A program made the position numbers and the translations under genes. The notes below the pieces were generated by a model. That model did no database searches and was not told the origin of the DNA. It worked only from the letters and a program-made list of their open reading frames with translations. 64,000 bases of DNA from Paenibacillus sp. FSL H7-0737 (lineage in GTDB: Bacteria > Bacillota > Bacilli > Paenibacillales > Paenibacillaceae), in contig NZ_CP009279.1 in the NCBI RefSeq assembly GCF_000758545.1, forward strand, positions 4,774,001-4,838,000. The letters are read 5' to 3'. This document shows positions 8,254 to 16,876 of the stretch, piece by piece. The number at the start of each line of letters is the position of its first letter. The first letter of the stretch is position 1.

Positions 8254-10257
8254 TTATTTGTTAATATTATCATAATTGGAATTAAATTTACATCTTGTAT
8301 TATTCGTTGTGGGAACATCAAGCAGTTCGATATGTGCTAGCATATTGCGTGTGTATATTTTGGTGTATATACGATAAATGAGGACTTGTAATAAAAGATA
8401 CGCTCCACCTACCAACAAACAAAACCACATCGGCTCCAGAGCTGTAGACATTTCAACCCTGGAAGAACTAACAACATAAAAAGAAGACAATGCAATACCT
8501 AATGCATACGGGAGAAAAAACAGCACCTTTAAGGGGCCGCCTATAATGCGAGCCACGTCCTTAGAAGTAATTCCAATCTTGTTCAGCTTCCTGAATTTGA
8601 TCCTCTCACGCTCTAAATCGGTCTGAATACTGAAATGCAGCACTATCCCGGAGGCGCCGAAAAATATTAAACCAACAAATGAAATTACGAAGATTCCAAA
8701 TCGGCCAGACTCCTGTAACTGTAGATAGTCACTTATTCTAGACTTCGTAGAAAATACGAGAGCTTCGTGCCGTTCATTGCCATACCAGGACTCTGTATTG
8801 TCTTTGTTATATTTGGCTAAAGCGGCATTTAACTTAGCATCTATATCCACAGTTTTTTTCCAATCCTTAAAATTCAGGAGCTGAAGGTTACCGATCGCTT
8901 TTTTATTTTCCGCTTTCAGCGCCATATAGTCCTCTTCGTTTACAATAACATGAAGACCATTCATAAGATTCGGCACAGGGTTAAATAGCATTTTAAAAAT
9001 AAGTCCTTGTGAGTACAACGTATGATTCCCGGAAGAAAGCTTCATTTCGAAGGTGAGCATCTCTGGTCTTTGATTCTTCCATTCTTCTCCTCGAGCAACT
9101 AAGGCAAGATTAAGAAAGTGATCTTTCTCCACATGATAATCACTGCCGATTAATGTGTTGATGTTTTGATCCAAAAATACCTTGAAATTGAACAAATCAA
9201 TGTATTCAAGCGTTTGGTGTGAAATCAGCGGTGTAGCACCATGATCCGTGATTTCGCTGAGTGTCTCAGATGGAAGGCTATTTTTCCCGAATACTTCTGC
9301 ATAGGCAATATCATAAGGGTTGTTTTTCACAGGAATATTCTCAGCATCCCAGGTAATATAAAAGATAATACCGCTTAGAGAAATTGTTATGAAGACGAGG
9401 AAGGTGATAAGAGAAAGCACTATTTTGGAGCGACCAAGGGTATAGTTCAAATCGGAGCTAAACATTAAATGCTTGTGATAGGCTCTGCTTGATCGCGATA
9501 TAAAAAGTTTCATCCAGTCCCCAAGTCCTGACAGCAGCAAATAGACACCCACCATACTTACTCCCAGATTGATTAACATCATACGGGCATCATCAGGACT
9601 GTAATGAGTAATCATATCATAAACGGAGATCCCAAGTAGTACGACTCCGATGATCCCTGTGATTTTACCATGAAGAAGGCTACGTTCTGCGGTTCTGGAT
9701 TCTTTTAAAAGGCGTACAATGTTGTATCTCAGCGTTAATATTAATTGGATTCCAATCACAGCTATGTAAATAATCCCGAAGAATTTAATGGTATACAGAT
9801 AACTTTCCAGCGTAAGTGAAAAAGAACTGCCCCCTATATTAACAAACAACGAGATGATGAAGAAGAAAAGAACGGAGAAGACCGTCCCTGCACCTAAACC
9901 CGTGAGAATCGAAGCTAACGCAATCAAGCTATTTTCTAACAAAATAATTTTACGGATATTGTGGCTCGTCATTCCAAGAACCATTAACAGCCCAAAGTCG
10001 CTTTTTCTAAATTTCAAAAAGGCCATTTGCGCATATACAATAAATAGAACAGCAAATACTCTCATCACCAAAAAAGGAGCATATAAATTACCGGACACCA
10101 TTCCATTCACTTGATAGGGGTCATTAAAATCAGGGTTTATATACAGGGAGTAAAAGGCGAAAAAGACCATAATCGTAAAGCTGCTGCATAGGAAAAATAA
10201 CAAGTACCTTCTAAGGTTCGCCTTAAACATCTGAATAGCCATTCTCCTAAAGGTCAT
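8254..10257 (-). CDS. BceB-type ABC transporter permease (FtsX fold, peptide-antibiotic detoxification)
   Basis: The 667-residue permease starts at ATG 10257, just after GGAGGGGGAG, inside the end of the ATPase gene (11-base overlap). The next residues, MTFRRMAIQMFKANLRRYLL, are typical of this family. About ten membrane helices are visible, with a large extracytoplasmic region (about 310-520) between the seventh and eighth, as in BceB, which frees lipid II-cycle intermediates from peptide antibiotics. A BceRS-type histidine kinase and regulator normally lie beside such pairs but none is present here. The gene sits among Fur-controlled genes without a Fur box of its own. Confidence 0.88.
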   Translation of the reverse strand: MTFRRMAIQMFKANLRRYLLFFLCSSFTIMVFFAFYSLYINPDFNDPYQVNGMVSGNLYAPFLVMRVFAVLFIVYAQMAFLKFRKSDFGLLMVLGMTSHNIRKIILLENSLIALASILTGLGAGTVFSVLFFFIISLFVNIGGSSFSLTLESYLYTIKFFGIIYIAVIGIQLILTLRYNIVRLLKESRTAERSLLHGKITGIIGVVLLGISVYDMITHYSPDDARMMLINLGVSMVGVYLLLSGLGDWMKLFISRSSRAYHKHLMFSSDLNYTLGRSKIVLSLITFLVFITISLSGIIFYITWDAENIPVKNNPYDIAYAEVFGKNSLPSETLSEITDHGATPLISHQTLEYIDLFNFKVFLDQNINTLIGSDYHVEKDHFLNLALVARGEEWKNQRPEMLTFEMKLSSGNHTLYSQGLIFKMLFNPVPNLMNGLHVIVNEEDYMALKAENKKAIGNLQLLNFKDWKKTVDIDAKLNAALAKYNKDNTESWYGNERHEALVFSTKSRISDYLQLQESGRFGIFVISFVGLIFFGASGIVLHFSIQTDLERERIKFRKLNKIGITSKDVARIIGGPLKVLFFLPYALGIALSSFYVVSSSRVEMSTALEPMWFCLLVGGAYLLLQVLIYRIYTKIYTRNMLAHIELLDVPTTNNTRCKFNSNYDNINK

Positions 10258-11014
10258 CTTCTCCCCCTCCAATGAAGGCCAGACTCTCCAGAATCCTATC
10301 AAAAAATGCTCTCCGTTCTTTATTGTCCCTAGTAATCTCTAATAGAGCCTTCCCATCCTTGATAAAGAGCACGCGATTACAATAGCTGGCCGCAAAAGGA
10401 TCATGCGTGACCATCACAATTGTTGCTCCTTTCAGAGCATTCAGTTTGGCGAAGGTCTTCATTACTATACTTGAGGATTTGGAATCCAAATTCCCCGTCG
10501 GCTCATCCGCAAAGATCACCTCCGGATCATTAATAATCGCTCTGCTAATCGCCGCTCGTTGTTGCTGTCCTCCTGAAACCATATACGGATATTTATCCTT
10601 CACCTCGCCCAGATCAAATAGCAATATCGTCTCATCTGTCTTGGTATTGATGTCGTCTACCTCTTGGTCATCCAAAACCATGGGCACCATTATATTTTCC
10701 CGTAGGGTCAGGCTATCCAGCAGATTGTAATCTTGAAAAACGAACCCCATTCGCTGCCGGCGAAACAGTGCAAGCTCATTCTTAGACATCTCGCTTATAC
10801 TAGTCTCTGCAATCCGGACTACCCCACTATATTCCGTGTCGATCCCGCTAAGGATGTTTAGCAGCGTCGTTTTACCACTCCCCGAAGGCCCCATAATCGC
10901 AACAAGCTCTCCGCTATCCACACTCAGGCTTATGCCGTTTAGCGCCCGAAACACATTCATTTTGCCCTTGCCTTTATATTCTTTTGAGAGATTCTCTACC
11001 TCTAGAATAGGCAT
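10247..11014 (-). CDS. BceA-type ABC transporter ATPase
   Basis: The 255-residue ATPase of the MacB/BceA group has Walker A GPSGSGKTT near residue 40, signature VSGGQQQRAAISRAI near 145, Walker B VIFADEPTGNLDS near 165 and a switch histidine in MVTHDP. It powers the permease encoded by the overlapping next gene. There is no upstream terminator or clear promoter visible in the 137 bases between the MFS stop and this start, so its promoter is not assigned. Confidence 0.9.
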   Translation of the reverse strand: MPILEVENLSKEYKGKGKMNVFRALNGISLSVDSGELVAIMGPSGSGKTTLLNILSGIDTEYSGVVRIAETSISEMSKNELALFRRQRMGFVFQDYNLLDSLTLRENIMVPMVLDDQEVDDINTKTDETILLFDLGEVKDKYPYMVSGGQQQRAAISRAIINDPEVIFADEPTGNLDSKSSSIVMKTFAKLNALKGATIVMVTHDPFAASYCNRVLFIKDGKALLEITRDNKERRAFFDRILESLAFIGGGEDDL

Positions 11015-11150
11015 GCTCGCACCGTCCCCTTCATAGCTTGGCGGATTAACATTAAATGGAATTATGTTATTCCTGTAAATACTATAAAACTAAGTGAAGA
11101 GAACGGTTGTTAGATTGCTCACAGAACAAGAAAACTTGATTCCTCCTCTA

Positions 11151-12557
11151 TCATTTCCGCTCTCGCAAGAAACAAAGACAAACAAAACCAGTAAAAGCAA
11201 GTCCTCCGATAGCTGCCAGTGAGAAGGAAAACGCCCTTACATAATCCGATAAATCTGCTTCCAAAAGAGAATGTTTCAACGAAGTGGAGAACAAAATACC
11301 GATTAGAGCCACCCCTAACGAGTTTGCTAAATACATAAATGTAGTGATCAGACCTGATCCTGTGCCCGTAATCCTTGCTGGTACTGAACTGAGCGTGACG
11401 TTGACTAATGGTGTAGTAGCCATTCCGAGACCGAAGCCATATATCAATAATATTAAAATATTTCGTGCGCCCAGTAGATGCGTCGCATCCACATTTAGCT
11501 CCCATATAAGCAATAAACTAGAGCATCCCATCATCAACGCTCCTATTTTAAGTACACTCATCCCCCATCTTCTGACCATTCGAGACGATATCAGGGAAGT
11601 CAGAAAAAAGCCTATACCTATAGCCAAAAAAACCAAACTTGTATCTTGAACATTATAGTGCAAGCCAAATTGCATATAGTAGCTTAAAACAAAAAAGAAG
11701 GAGAACATGCCTAGATAAAGGACAAGCACGGTCGCCAGACCTATACTAAATGTTCTATGTCTGAAAATAGATAGGTCGACTAATGGACCATTCCCCTGCT
11801 TTCCTTTCCGATTTTCAACCCAGACAAAAGTAAACAACACGAATAAAGCTATAATTAGACAGCCTGAGATCCACAATGGCCACCCTTGTTTTTGTCCCTC
11901 TGATAACGGATAGATTAGCAGGAACAAACCCATCAGCAAAAGGATACTTCCCGTCCAATTAATACTGTGCGTCTGCTCGGCCCGTGTTTCAGGAACAATC
12001 GGCATTAACAGCAAGACGAGAAGTCCGAAAGGCACATTGAAAAAAAATACCGTTCGCCAACCGAGATCGAACGGATTCCAATTCACAATAGTGCCTCCGA
12101 GAATAAATCCGAAAGCGAATCCAATGCCAATCATTGCACCATAAATACCGAAAACAAGCCCCTTTTCCTTTTGCAGAAAGCTGACCTGAAGTATAGACAA
12201 AACCTGAGGCTGGACAAGCGCAGCTGCCATACCTTGTACGATGCGAATAACAATCAGAAGTGTCGGATCTGAGGTCAAACCACCCAACACTGCCATAATC
12301 GTAAATCCACTCACTCCGATAATCAGCATTCGTTTTCTGCCGTATATATCCCCAAGCTTTCCACTAATGATCAACGCCACAGCTAATCCTAGCGAAAATC
12401 CGGTGACGATAAGCTGTGCTTCAGAGAAGCTCGCATTCAAGCGATTTTGCATTAATGGAAGGGCGACTTGAATCATATAAGTATTCAATGAAATGAGTAA
12501 AGTTGGAAGTAGAATAACCCATAGCGCATACCAACGTCGCGAATCAACTCCTTGCAT
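11151..12557 (-). CDS. MFS exporter (DHA2, 14-helix type), probable siderophore exporter
   Basis: The 468-residue transporter is very hydrophobic. Motif A (GKLGDIYGRKRMLIIG) follows helix 2 and VRIVQGMAAALVQPQ follows it, as in the EmrB/QacA group. ATG 12557 is preceded by GAGGTGG. A perfect Fur box lies 28 bases upstream of the start, so expression should rise under iron limitation. In B. subtilis the MFS protein YmfD exports bacillibactin under comparable control. Export of a siderophore made elsewhere on the chromosome is inferred from Fur control and location. No siderophore synthesis gene is in the window. Confidence 0.85.
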   Translation of the reverse strand: MQGVDSRRWYALWVILLPTLLISLNTYMIQVALPLMQNRLNASFSEAQLIVTGFSLGLAVALIISGKLGDIYGRKRMLIIGVSGFTIMAVLGGLTSDPTLLIVIRIVQGMAAALVQPQVLSILQVSFLQKEKGLVFGIYGAMIGIGFAFGFILGGTIVNWNPFDLGWRTVFFFNVPFGLLVLLLMPIVPETRAEQTHSINWTGSILLLMGLFLLIYPLSEGQKQGWPLWISGCLIIALFVLFTFVWVENRKGKQGNGPLVDLSIFRHRTFSIGLATVLVLYLGMFSFFFVLSYYMQFGLHYNVQDTSLVFLAIGIGFFLTSLISSRMVRRWGMSVLKIGALMMGCSSLLLIWELNVDATHLLGARNILILLIYGFGLGMATTPLVNVTLSSVPARITGTGSGLITTFMYLANSLGVALIGILFSTSLKHSLLEADLSDYVRAFSFSLAAIGGLAFTGFVCLCFLRERK

Positions 12558-12584
12558 TGTATTACCACCTCTTTATGAAATCTA

Positions 12585-12599
12585 TGATAATGATTATCA
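12585..12599. promoter_or_regulatory. Perfect Fur box upstream of the MFS exporter
   Basis: TGATAATGATTATCA matches the 7-1-7 consensus at every position. It is the strongest of the four Fur sites in the window. Confidence 0.92.
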
Positions 12600-12663
12600 A
12601 TTAGAATAGTCTTTTTCTCTACCTGTTAAGGGAGGTTTACTCCTTGATAAGGGAGCAAACACA

Positions 12664-12726
12664 AAAAAACCTCAAGCAGGCAGAATATAGTGTTCGATTC
12701 CGAACCCTATGTTCTACTGCTTGAAG
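12664..12726 (-). terminator. Intrinsic terminator after the PchR-like regulator gene
   Basis: On the minus strand CTTCAAGCAGTAGAACATAG pairs with a downstream arm ending TTCTGCCTGCTTGAGG, followed by TTTTTTT. It insulates the MFS gene from its upstream neighbour. Confidence 0.8.
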
Positions 12727-12748
12727 CCATCTATAAGTACAAATCCTT

Positions 12749-13753
12749 CTAGATCCTATTTCGCTCCAAAGTCTGTTGTTCGATACGTTTTAAGTACTCG
12801 CTTGGATTGCAGCCATAGTGCTTACGGAAGGTTGTCGTGAAATTGCTGACATTACTATATCCGACCGAAACGGCTGTTTTTCCTATATTCAAACCTTCTA
12901 CCTCCATGTACCAAAGCGCCTTCTCCATCCGCTTTATACGAACAAGCTCGAAGATCGTCATGCCAAATAACTCACGGAAACCCTTTTTTAGCTTGAATTC
13001 ATTGATGCCTACCCGCTTGGCTAACTCACGTATGGACAGCGGTTGTTCGAAATGGATTTGCACCAACTCATGTACCCGCTTTAGATTTATAATATCATCA
13101 GGCCGGAACGTCATACTCCCGCTCATAGAGCCGTAACCATCGGACTCCCCAAATAAAGCGATAAATTCAAGCGCTTTGCTCTCCATATATAATCGTCTCA
13201 ATGTTCCATGATATGTACAATGGATCATTTCAAAGACACATTTTCGAATCGCCGCAGTGTCAGGATAACGGTCAATATTTCCACGATGATGTTTAAGCCA
13301 GGTCTCCATCTGTTGTTTCTCCGCTAGATCTCCGGCATAATACAGCAGTTCGCTAGGAGCTAGCCGTATTTCTAACAATTGATTGGAGACCCCAGCTTTT
13401 TTCTCTTCATACACCTGAACATCCTCTAAAAAAAGAACATTGCCTGTTTGTTTCTCCGTATGACTTTCCTTGCCGTTCCATTCGCAATAGATTTCTCCAC
13501 TCACGTTATAACTTAGTTCGAACAACGGACAAGCTTCCTGAATGTAGAGCTTCATATCTTGTTCGTAAGTTATATCCGTATACATGATCTCCATACCTGG
13601 ACGAATTCGCGTACGAGTAATGCTTCCCTGACCGATATGCGAGGGTATGGTAAGACGTTGTTCCCACTGGTTGTGCTCAACATGCCCTTCTATCCGCTCT
13701 GTAAATTGTTCAAAAAGATCATGAATCTCCAAATTCAATATTTTTAAAGCCAT
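12749..13753 (-). CDS. AraC-family regulator, PchR-like
   Basis: The 334-residue protein starts at ATG 13753 after AAGGAGAGGC. An upstream in-frame start lacks this site. The N-terminal half (about 1-210) resembles the effector domain of PchR-like regulators. The C-terminal AraC DNA-binding domain (about 230-330) includes LSIRELAKRVGINEFKLKKG and the signature YSNVSNFTTTFRKHYGCNPS. PchR-type proteins sense ferric siderophores and activate uptake genes. A Fur box overlaps its promoter region, so it is itself iron-regulated. Together with the left-edge regulator it gives this block two AraC proteins of different subtypes. Confidence 0.85.
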   Translation of the reverse strand: MALKILNLEIHDLFEQFTERIEGHVEHNQWEQRLTIPSHIGQGSITRTRIRPGMEIMYTDITYEQDMKLYIQEACPLFELSYNVSGEIYCEWNGKESHTEKQTGNVLFLEDVQVYEEKKAGVSNQLLEIRLAPSELLYYAGDLAEKQQMETWLKHHRGNIDRYPDTAAIRKCVFEMIHCTYHGTLRRLYMESKALEFIALFGESDGYGSMSGSMTFRPDDIINLKRVHELVQIHFEQPLSIRELAKRVGINEFKLKKGFRELFGMTIFELVRIKRMEKALWYMEVEGLNIGKTAVSVGYSNVSNFTTTFRKHYGCNPSEYLKRIEQQTLERNRI

Positions 13754-13804
13754 CGAAAGCCTCTCCTTCTTCGCCAATACAAATAAAGCCATTCACAACT
13801 CAAA

Positions 13805-13819
13805 TGATAATCGTTATCA
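13805..13819. promoter_or_regulatory. Fur box upstream of the PchR-like regulator
   Basis: TGATAATCGTTATCA matches the Fur consensus at 13 of 14 positions, and its flanks extend the palindrome (AAATGATAAT and GTTATCATTT). It is 52 bases upstream of the start. Confidence 0.88.
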
Positions 13820-13891
13820 TTTGCAGGTGTCAACATGGAATAAATCTATAGGATTTTTATCCCCACTTGGGATGAAACCCTAGGTTTACAT

Positions 13892-13926
13892 AAAAAAGCG
13901 TTGGTGGATTTTCCTCCTACCAACGC
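13892..13926 (-). terminator. Intrinsic terminator after the CheB-like gene
   Basis: GCGTTGGT pairs with ACCAACGC, extended by an inner AGGA/TCC pair, followed on the minus strand by TTTTTTA. Confidence 0.85.
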
Positions 13927-13946
13927 CTATGGTAATAATTTATTCA

Positions 13947-15032
13947 TCAAATTTGTTCGTCCAACATCCCCGTAACCTCCATAATCTTCGAGGCTAACAA
14001 AAATGAAGGAACTTCATAATCCACGCACTTGAGCTCAACCGCCGCTTCAGGCATTTCATTTACAATCGAAGTCTCTTGCGACTCTACAAGGGTAGATTGG
14101 GCGCCAGCTTGTTTGGCATTCAGCATGCCTCTTGCGCCATCGTTTCCCCTTCCCGTCATTAGAATCAAATGCTGCTTCAAGCTTTTCAGTCCAGAAATCG
14201 ATTCGAACAATACATCAATGGATGGACGGTATCCGTTCAATGGAGCTTTCTTGTGAAGTTTGATTCTACATACTTGCCCTTGCTGAACTACAGTCATATG
14301 ACAATTACCAGGTGCTATATATGCCGTTCCTCCAAGTACCAATTGATCATCTTTCGCCTCAACCACCCGTACACTTGAGAATCGATTCAATCGTTCTGCT
14401 AATACTTTCGTATACTTGGGTGGCATATGCTGAACGATTAATAAAGGATATGGGAAGTTTGCCGGGAGCGAGCTAATTACGATTTCAAGCGCCTTCGGAC
14501 CACCAACTCCACATCCTATGGCTACGATTTGATCGAATTCATCCGTATATCCGTTCTTAGAATTGTCTTCTGCCTGTAGTCCTGTCATCACTTTCGAAAC
14601 AGTAATATTGTTAAGGATAAGGGTTCTCAAAGGAATTTGAGCAGCTTGTTTAATTTTGAATATTAGCTCGTCTTTTATTTGGGATAAATCAGGTCCATGG
14701 ATTTGAGTGGGCTTGGATATAAAGTCCACTGCTCCGTTCTGTAGACCTGTGATGGTTGCTGTTATTCCATCCTTTGACCCCGAGCTTAGGATAAGGATAG
14801 GGGTTGGACGTTGTGACATAATACTAGAGAGCGCTACTAAACTATTCAATTCCGGCACTTCTATATCAATCGTCACGACATCAGGCCTGAGTTCTTGAAC
14901 CATGTTAACCGCTTCGGATGCATTTCGAGCTGCTCCAATGACCTCGATAATTGAATCCTCCGCAATAAGGTTCGAGATCTGTTTACGCATCATTACTGAA
15001 GTAGCTACAACGAGCACCTTTAACTTTTGCAC
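13947..15032 (-). CDS. CheB-like protein (receiver plus methylesterase domain) with degenerate active sites
   Basis: About 361 residues. GTG 15032 is chosen because AGGAGAGGAG lies five bases before it. The first in-frame ATG (15065) has no ribosome site. A receiver domain (about 1-120) precedes a CheB catalytic domain (about 165-355). In the receiver the phosphoacceptor Asp (VTIDIEVPEL) and the Lys (ISKPTQ) are kept, but the acidic pair normally in VLIVDDS reads VLVVATS. In the esterase the nucleophile motif GASTGG reads GCGVGG, so the catalytic Ser is Gly, while the His (LIVQHMPP) and Asp (TGRGNDGARG) remain. It lies 41 bases downstream of a chemoreceptor gene with no cheR nearby. Probably not an active phosphorylation-controlled esterase. 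It may bind the receptor or act in a way not yet known. Confidence 0.85.
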   Translation of the reverse strand: MQKLKVLVVATSVMMRKQISNLIAEDSIIEVIGAARNASEAVNMVQELRPDVVTIDIEVPELNSLVALSSIMSQRPTPILILSSGSKDGITATITGLQNGAVDFISKPTQIHGPDLSQIKDELIFKIKQAAQIPLRTLILNNITVSKVMTGLQAEDNSKNGYTDEFDQIVAIGCGVGGPKALEIVISSLPANFPYPLLIVQHMPPKYTKVLAERLNRFSSVRVVEAKDDQLVLGGTAYIAPGNCHMTVVQQGQVCRIKLHKKAPLNGYRPSIDVLFESISGLKSLKQHLILMTGRGNDGARGMLNAKQAGAQSTLVESQETSIVNEMPEAAVELKCVDYEVPSFLLASKIMEVTGMLDEQI

Positions 15033-15073
15033 TACTTCTCCTCTCCTATCAATGATGATCCCCATGACACTGT

Positions 15074-16672
15074 TTATTTAACTTTAAAAATAGATACGAG
15101 TGCATTTAGTTCCTCCGCAAGCTGTGCTAATGCATTAGCCGTCGTTGCCGTTTCACTACTGCTTGCCGCCATTTCTTCCGTTGCTGCCGATATGCTCTCG
15201 ATCGAGTACAACACCTCTGATGACTGGGCGGCCTGTTCTTCACTGGCAGCAGCGATTTCTGTTACTTTATGAGCGGTATCGTTCACCATAGAGAGAATAT
15301 GATCAAAGGCTTCCCCATTTTTTTGTGAAAAAGCTACGCCTTCGACTACCGCATTCACACTTTGGTGTGTATTTTTTTGCATTTCTTTAATTATGTCCGT
15401 GACTTGCTTAGTAGCCTCACTGCTCCGCTCTGCTAGCTTTCTTACTTCATTCGCTACAACAGCAAAACCTCGGCCCTGTTCACCTGCACGAGCCGCTTCA
15501 ATAGCTGCGTTAAGAGCCAGCAGATTTGTCTGTTTTGCAATATCATCAATGACCGCAATGATCTCGCCAATTTTATCTGAGCCTTCTTCTAGTCTAGACA
15601 TTTGGTTGTTAAGTAACGTCATCCCTTGAATGGAGTCAGTAACCACCGCACCTCCATCCTGAGCAATACGCATCGTATGATCTGACAGTTCTGAGGCTTG
15701 CTCTGCACTCTGAGCTACTGAATTAATCGCTTCAGACAATTCTCGGAACAACTCATTCATCGTTTGCGCTGCAGTGGCTTGACTCATACTGCCGCTAGCT
15801 ACTTCCTCAGTACTTGCTGATATTTGCTGTGCTGCCGCCGAGACACTTTCCGCAGAGGATAAAATCCCCCCCACAGTATGTCTTAAGTTCAGAACCATTT
15901 CATTCACAGAATTCGCAAGTTTTCCGATCTCATCCTTAGAATTTAGATTCGAAGTTTCGCTTAAGTCTCCATTGGCTACTTTACCTAGCAGGCGCATCAC
16001 TTGATTAAGAGGCCGTGCTATAATTTGCGAGATTAGATAGCCAAAACCCACGCTGATTAAAAGTGCAATGATAGTAACACTAAAGGTAATCAACCGAGAG
16101 GATTGATATAATTCATTGGCGTTATCACTGGATTCCTGTGCCTGCTTCATATTGATGTCGATTAAACCTTGCAAGAAATCCGTCATCTCCGTAGTGGCCA
16201 GCTGTAAATCTCCTGTTAGTAAATAATTCGTATATTCTTCATTACTAATGATCTTCTTATCCAATTCAATTGCATGATCCACGCTGGTGGTATAGCGTTG
16301 CCAGATCTCAGGATAATCCTTCATTTTCTCTAATTCTTCTTCTCTCAATCTTGTCTTACTATATTTACTCATGATGTCTTCAATGCTTTGGACATTCTTA
16401 TGTAATTTATCCCGATATTCTTTTTTCTTCACCTCGGTTTGGGCCATCGTATTTATATCCCGGATGTTTATTCTATTCGTTAAAAAAAGTTCATTCGCTT
16501 CACCGAGATAGGCAATCGGTGTTAAGCGATTTTTATACATATCCTCGATGGACTCATCCATCTTACTCAAATTACTTATTCCATAGAATCCTACAAAGCA
16601 TAAAATGACTGATACCAACACAAATGCTGAGATTAGCTTCACTGCTGTTCTCAAATTATAAAACCATTTCAT
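15074..16672 (-). CDS. Methyl-accepting chemotaxis protein
   Basis: The 532-residue receptor starts at ATG 16672 after GAGGTG. It has a first membrane helix (about 10-32), an extracellular four-helix-bundle ligand domain (about 35-185), a second helix (about 190-212), HAMP (about 213-265) and a cytoplasmic signalling coiled coil. The hairpin tip EIIAVIDDIAKQTNLLALNA is the CheA/CheW-contact motif, conserved in full. It lacks a C-terminal CheR-binding pentapeptide. It is cotranscribed with the CheB-like gene and separated from the response regulator upstream by a terminator. The ligand cannot be read from the sequence. Confidence 0.93.
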   Translation of the reverse strand: MKWFYNLRTAVKLISAFVLVSVILCFVGFYGISNLSKMDESIEDMYKNRLTPIAYLGEANELFLTNRINIRDINTMAQTEVKKKEYRDKLHKNVQSIEDIMSKYSKTRLREEELEKMKDYPEIWQRYTTSVDHAIELDKKIISNEEYTNYLLTGDLQLATTEMTDFLQGLIDINMKQAQESSDNANELYQSSRLITFSVTIIALLISVGFGYLISQIIARPLNQVMRLLGKVANGDLSETSNLNSKDEIGKLANSVNEMVLNLRHTVGGILSSAESVSAAAQQISASTEEVASGSMSQATAAQTMNELFRELSEAINSVAQSAEQASELSDHTMRIAQDGGAVVTDSIQGMTLLNNQMSRLEEGSDKIGEIIAVIDDIAKQTNLLALNAAIEAARAGEQGRGFAVVANEVRKLAERSSEATKQVTDIIKEMQKNTHQSVNAVVEGVAFSQKNGEAFDHILSMVNDTAHKVTEIAAASEEQAAQSSEVLYSIESISAATEEMAASSSETATTANALAQLAEELNALVSIFKVK

Positions 16673-16767
16673 CCTTCTGCACCTCATTACGTTAGTCAAT
16701 TTTTAGTAATTCTTAGGAACTATTTCATCATAAACGGTAAGCAGAATATGGTAACCGAAAAAAAACG

Positions 16768-16803
16768 GCGTGATCACGCAAAATTATTGCGTACCTCCGC
16801 AAT
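16768..16803. repeat. Two adjacent palindromes upstream of the chemoreceptor gene
   Basis: GCGTGATCACGC (16768-16779) is a perfect 12-base palindrome. Next to it ATTGCG and CGCAAT (16786-16803) form an inverted repeat with a 6-base spacer. They lie between the terminator of the response regulator gene and the receptor start, where an operator would be expected. No binding protein is recognised. Confidence 0.4.
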
Positions 16804-16815
16804 GACGCGTAAAAC

Positions 16816-16852
16816 AAAAAATCCCGCCTCACTATCTAGTGATCGGGATTTC
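16816..16852 (-). terminator. Intrinsic terminator after the NarL-type regulator gene
   Basis: On the minus strand AATCCCG...TCACTA pairs with TAGTGA...CGGGATT, followed by TTTTTTG. Confidence 0.85.
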
Positions 16853-16876
16853 AATCTATAGGGTTGTTACTTATTT

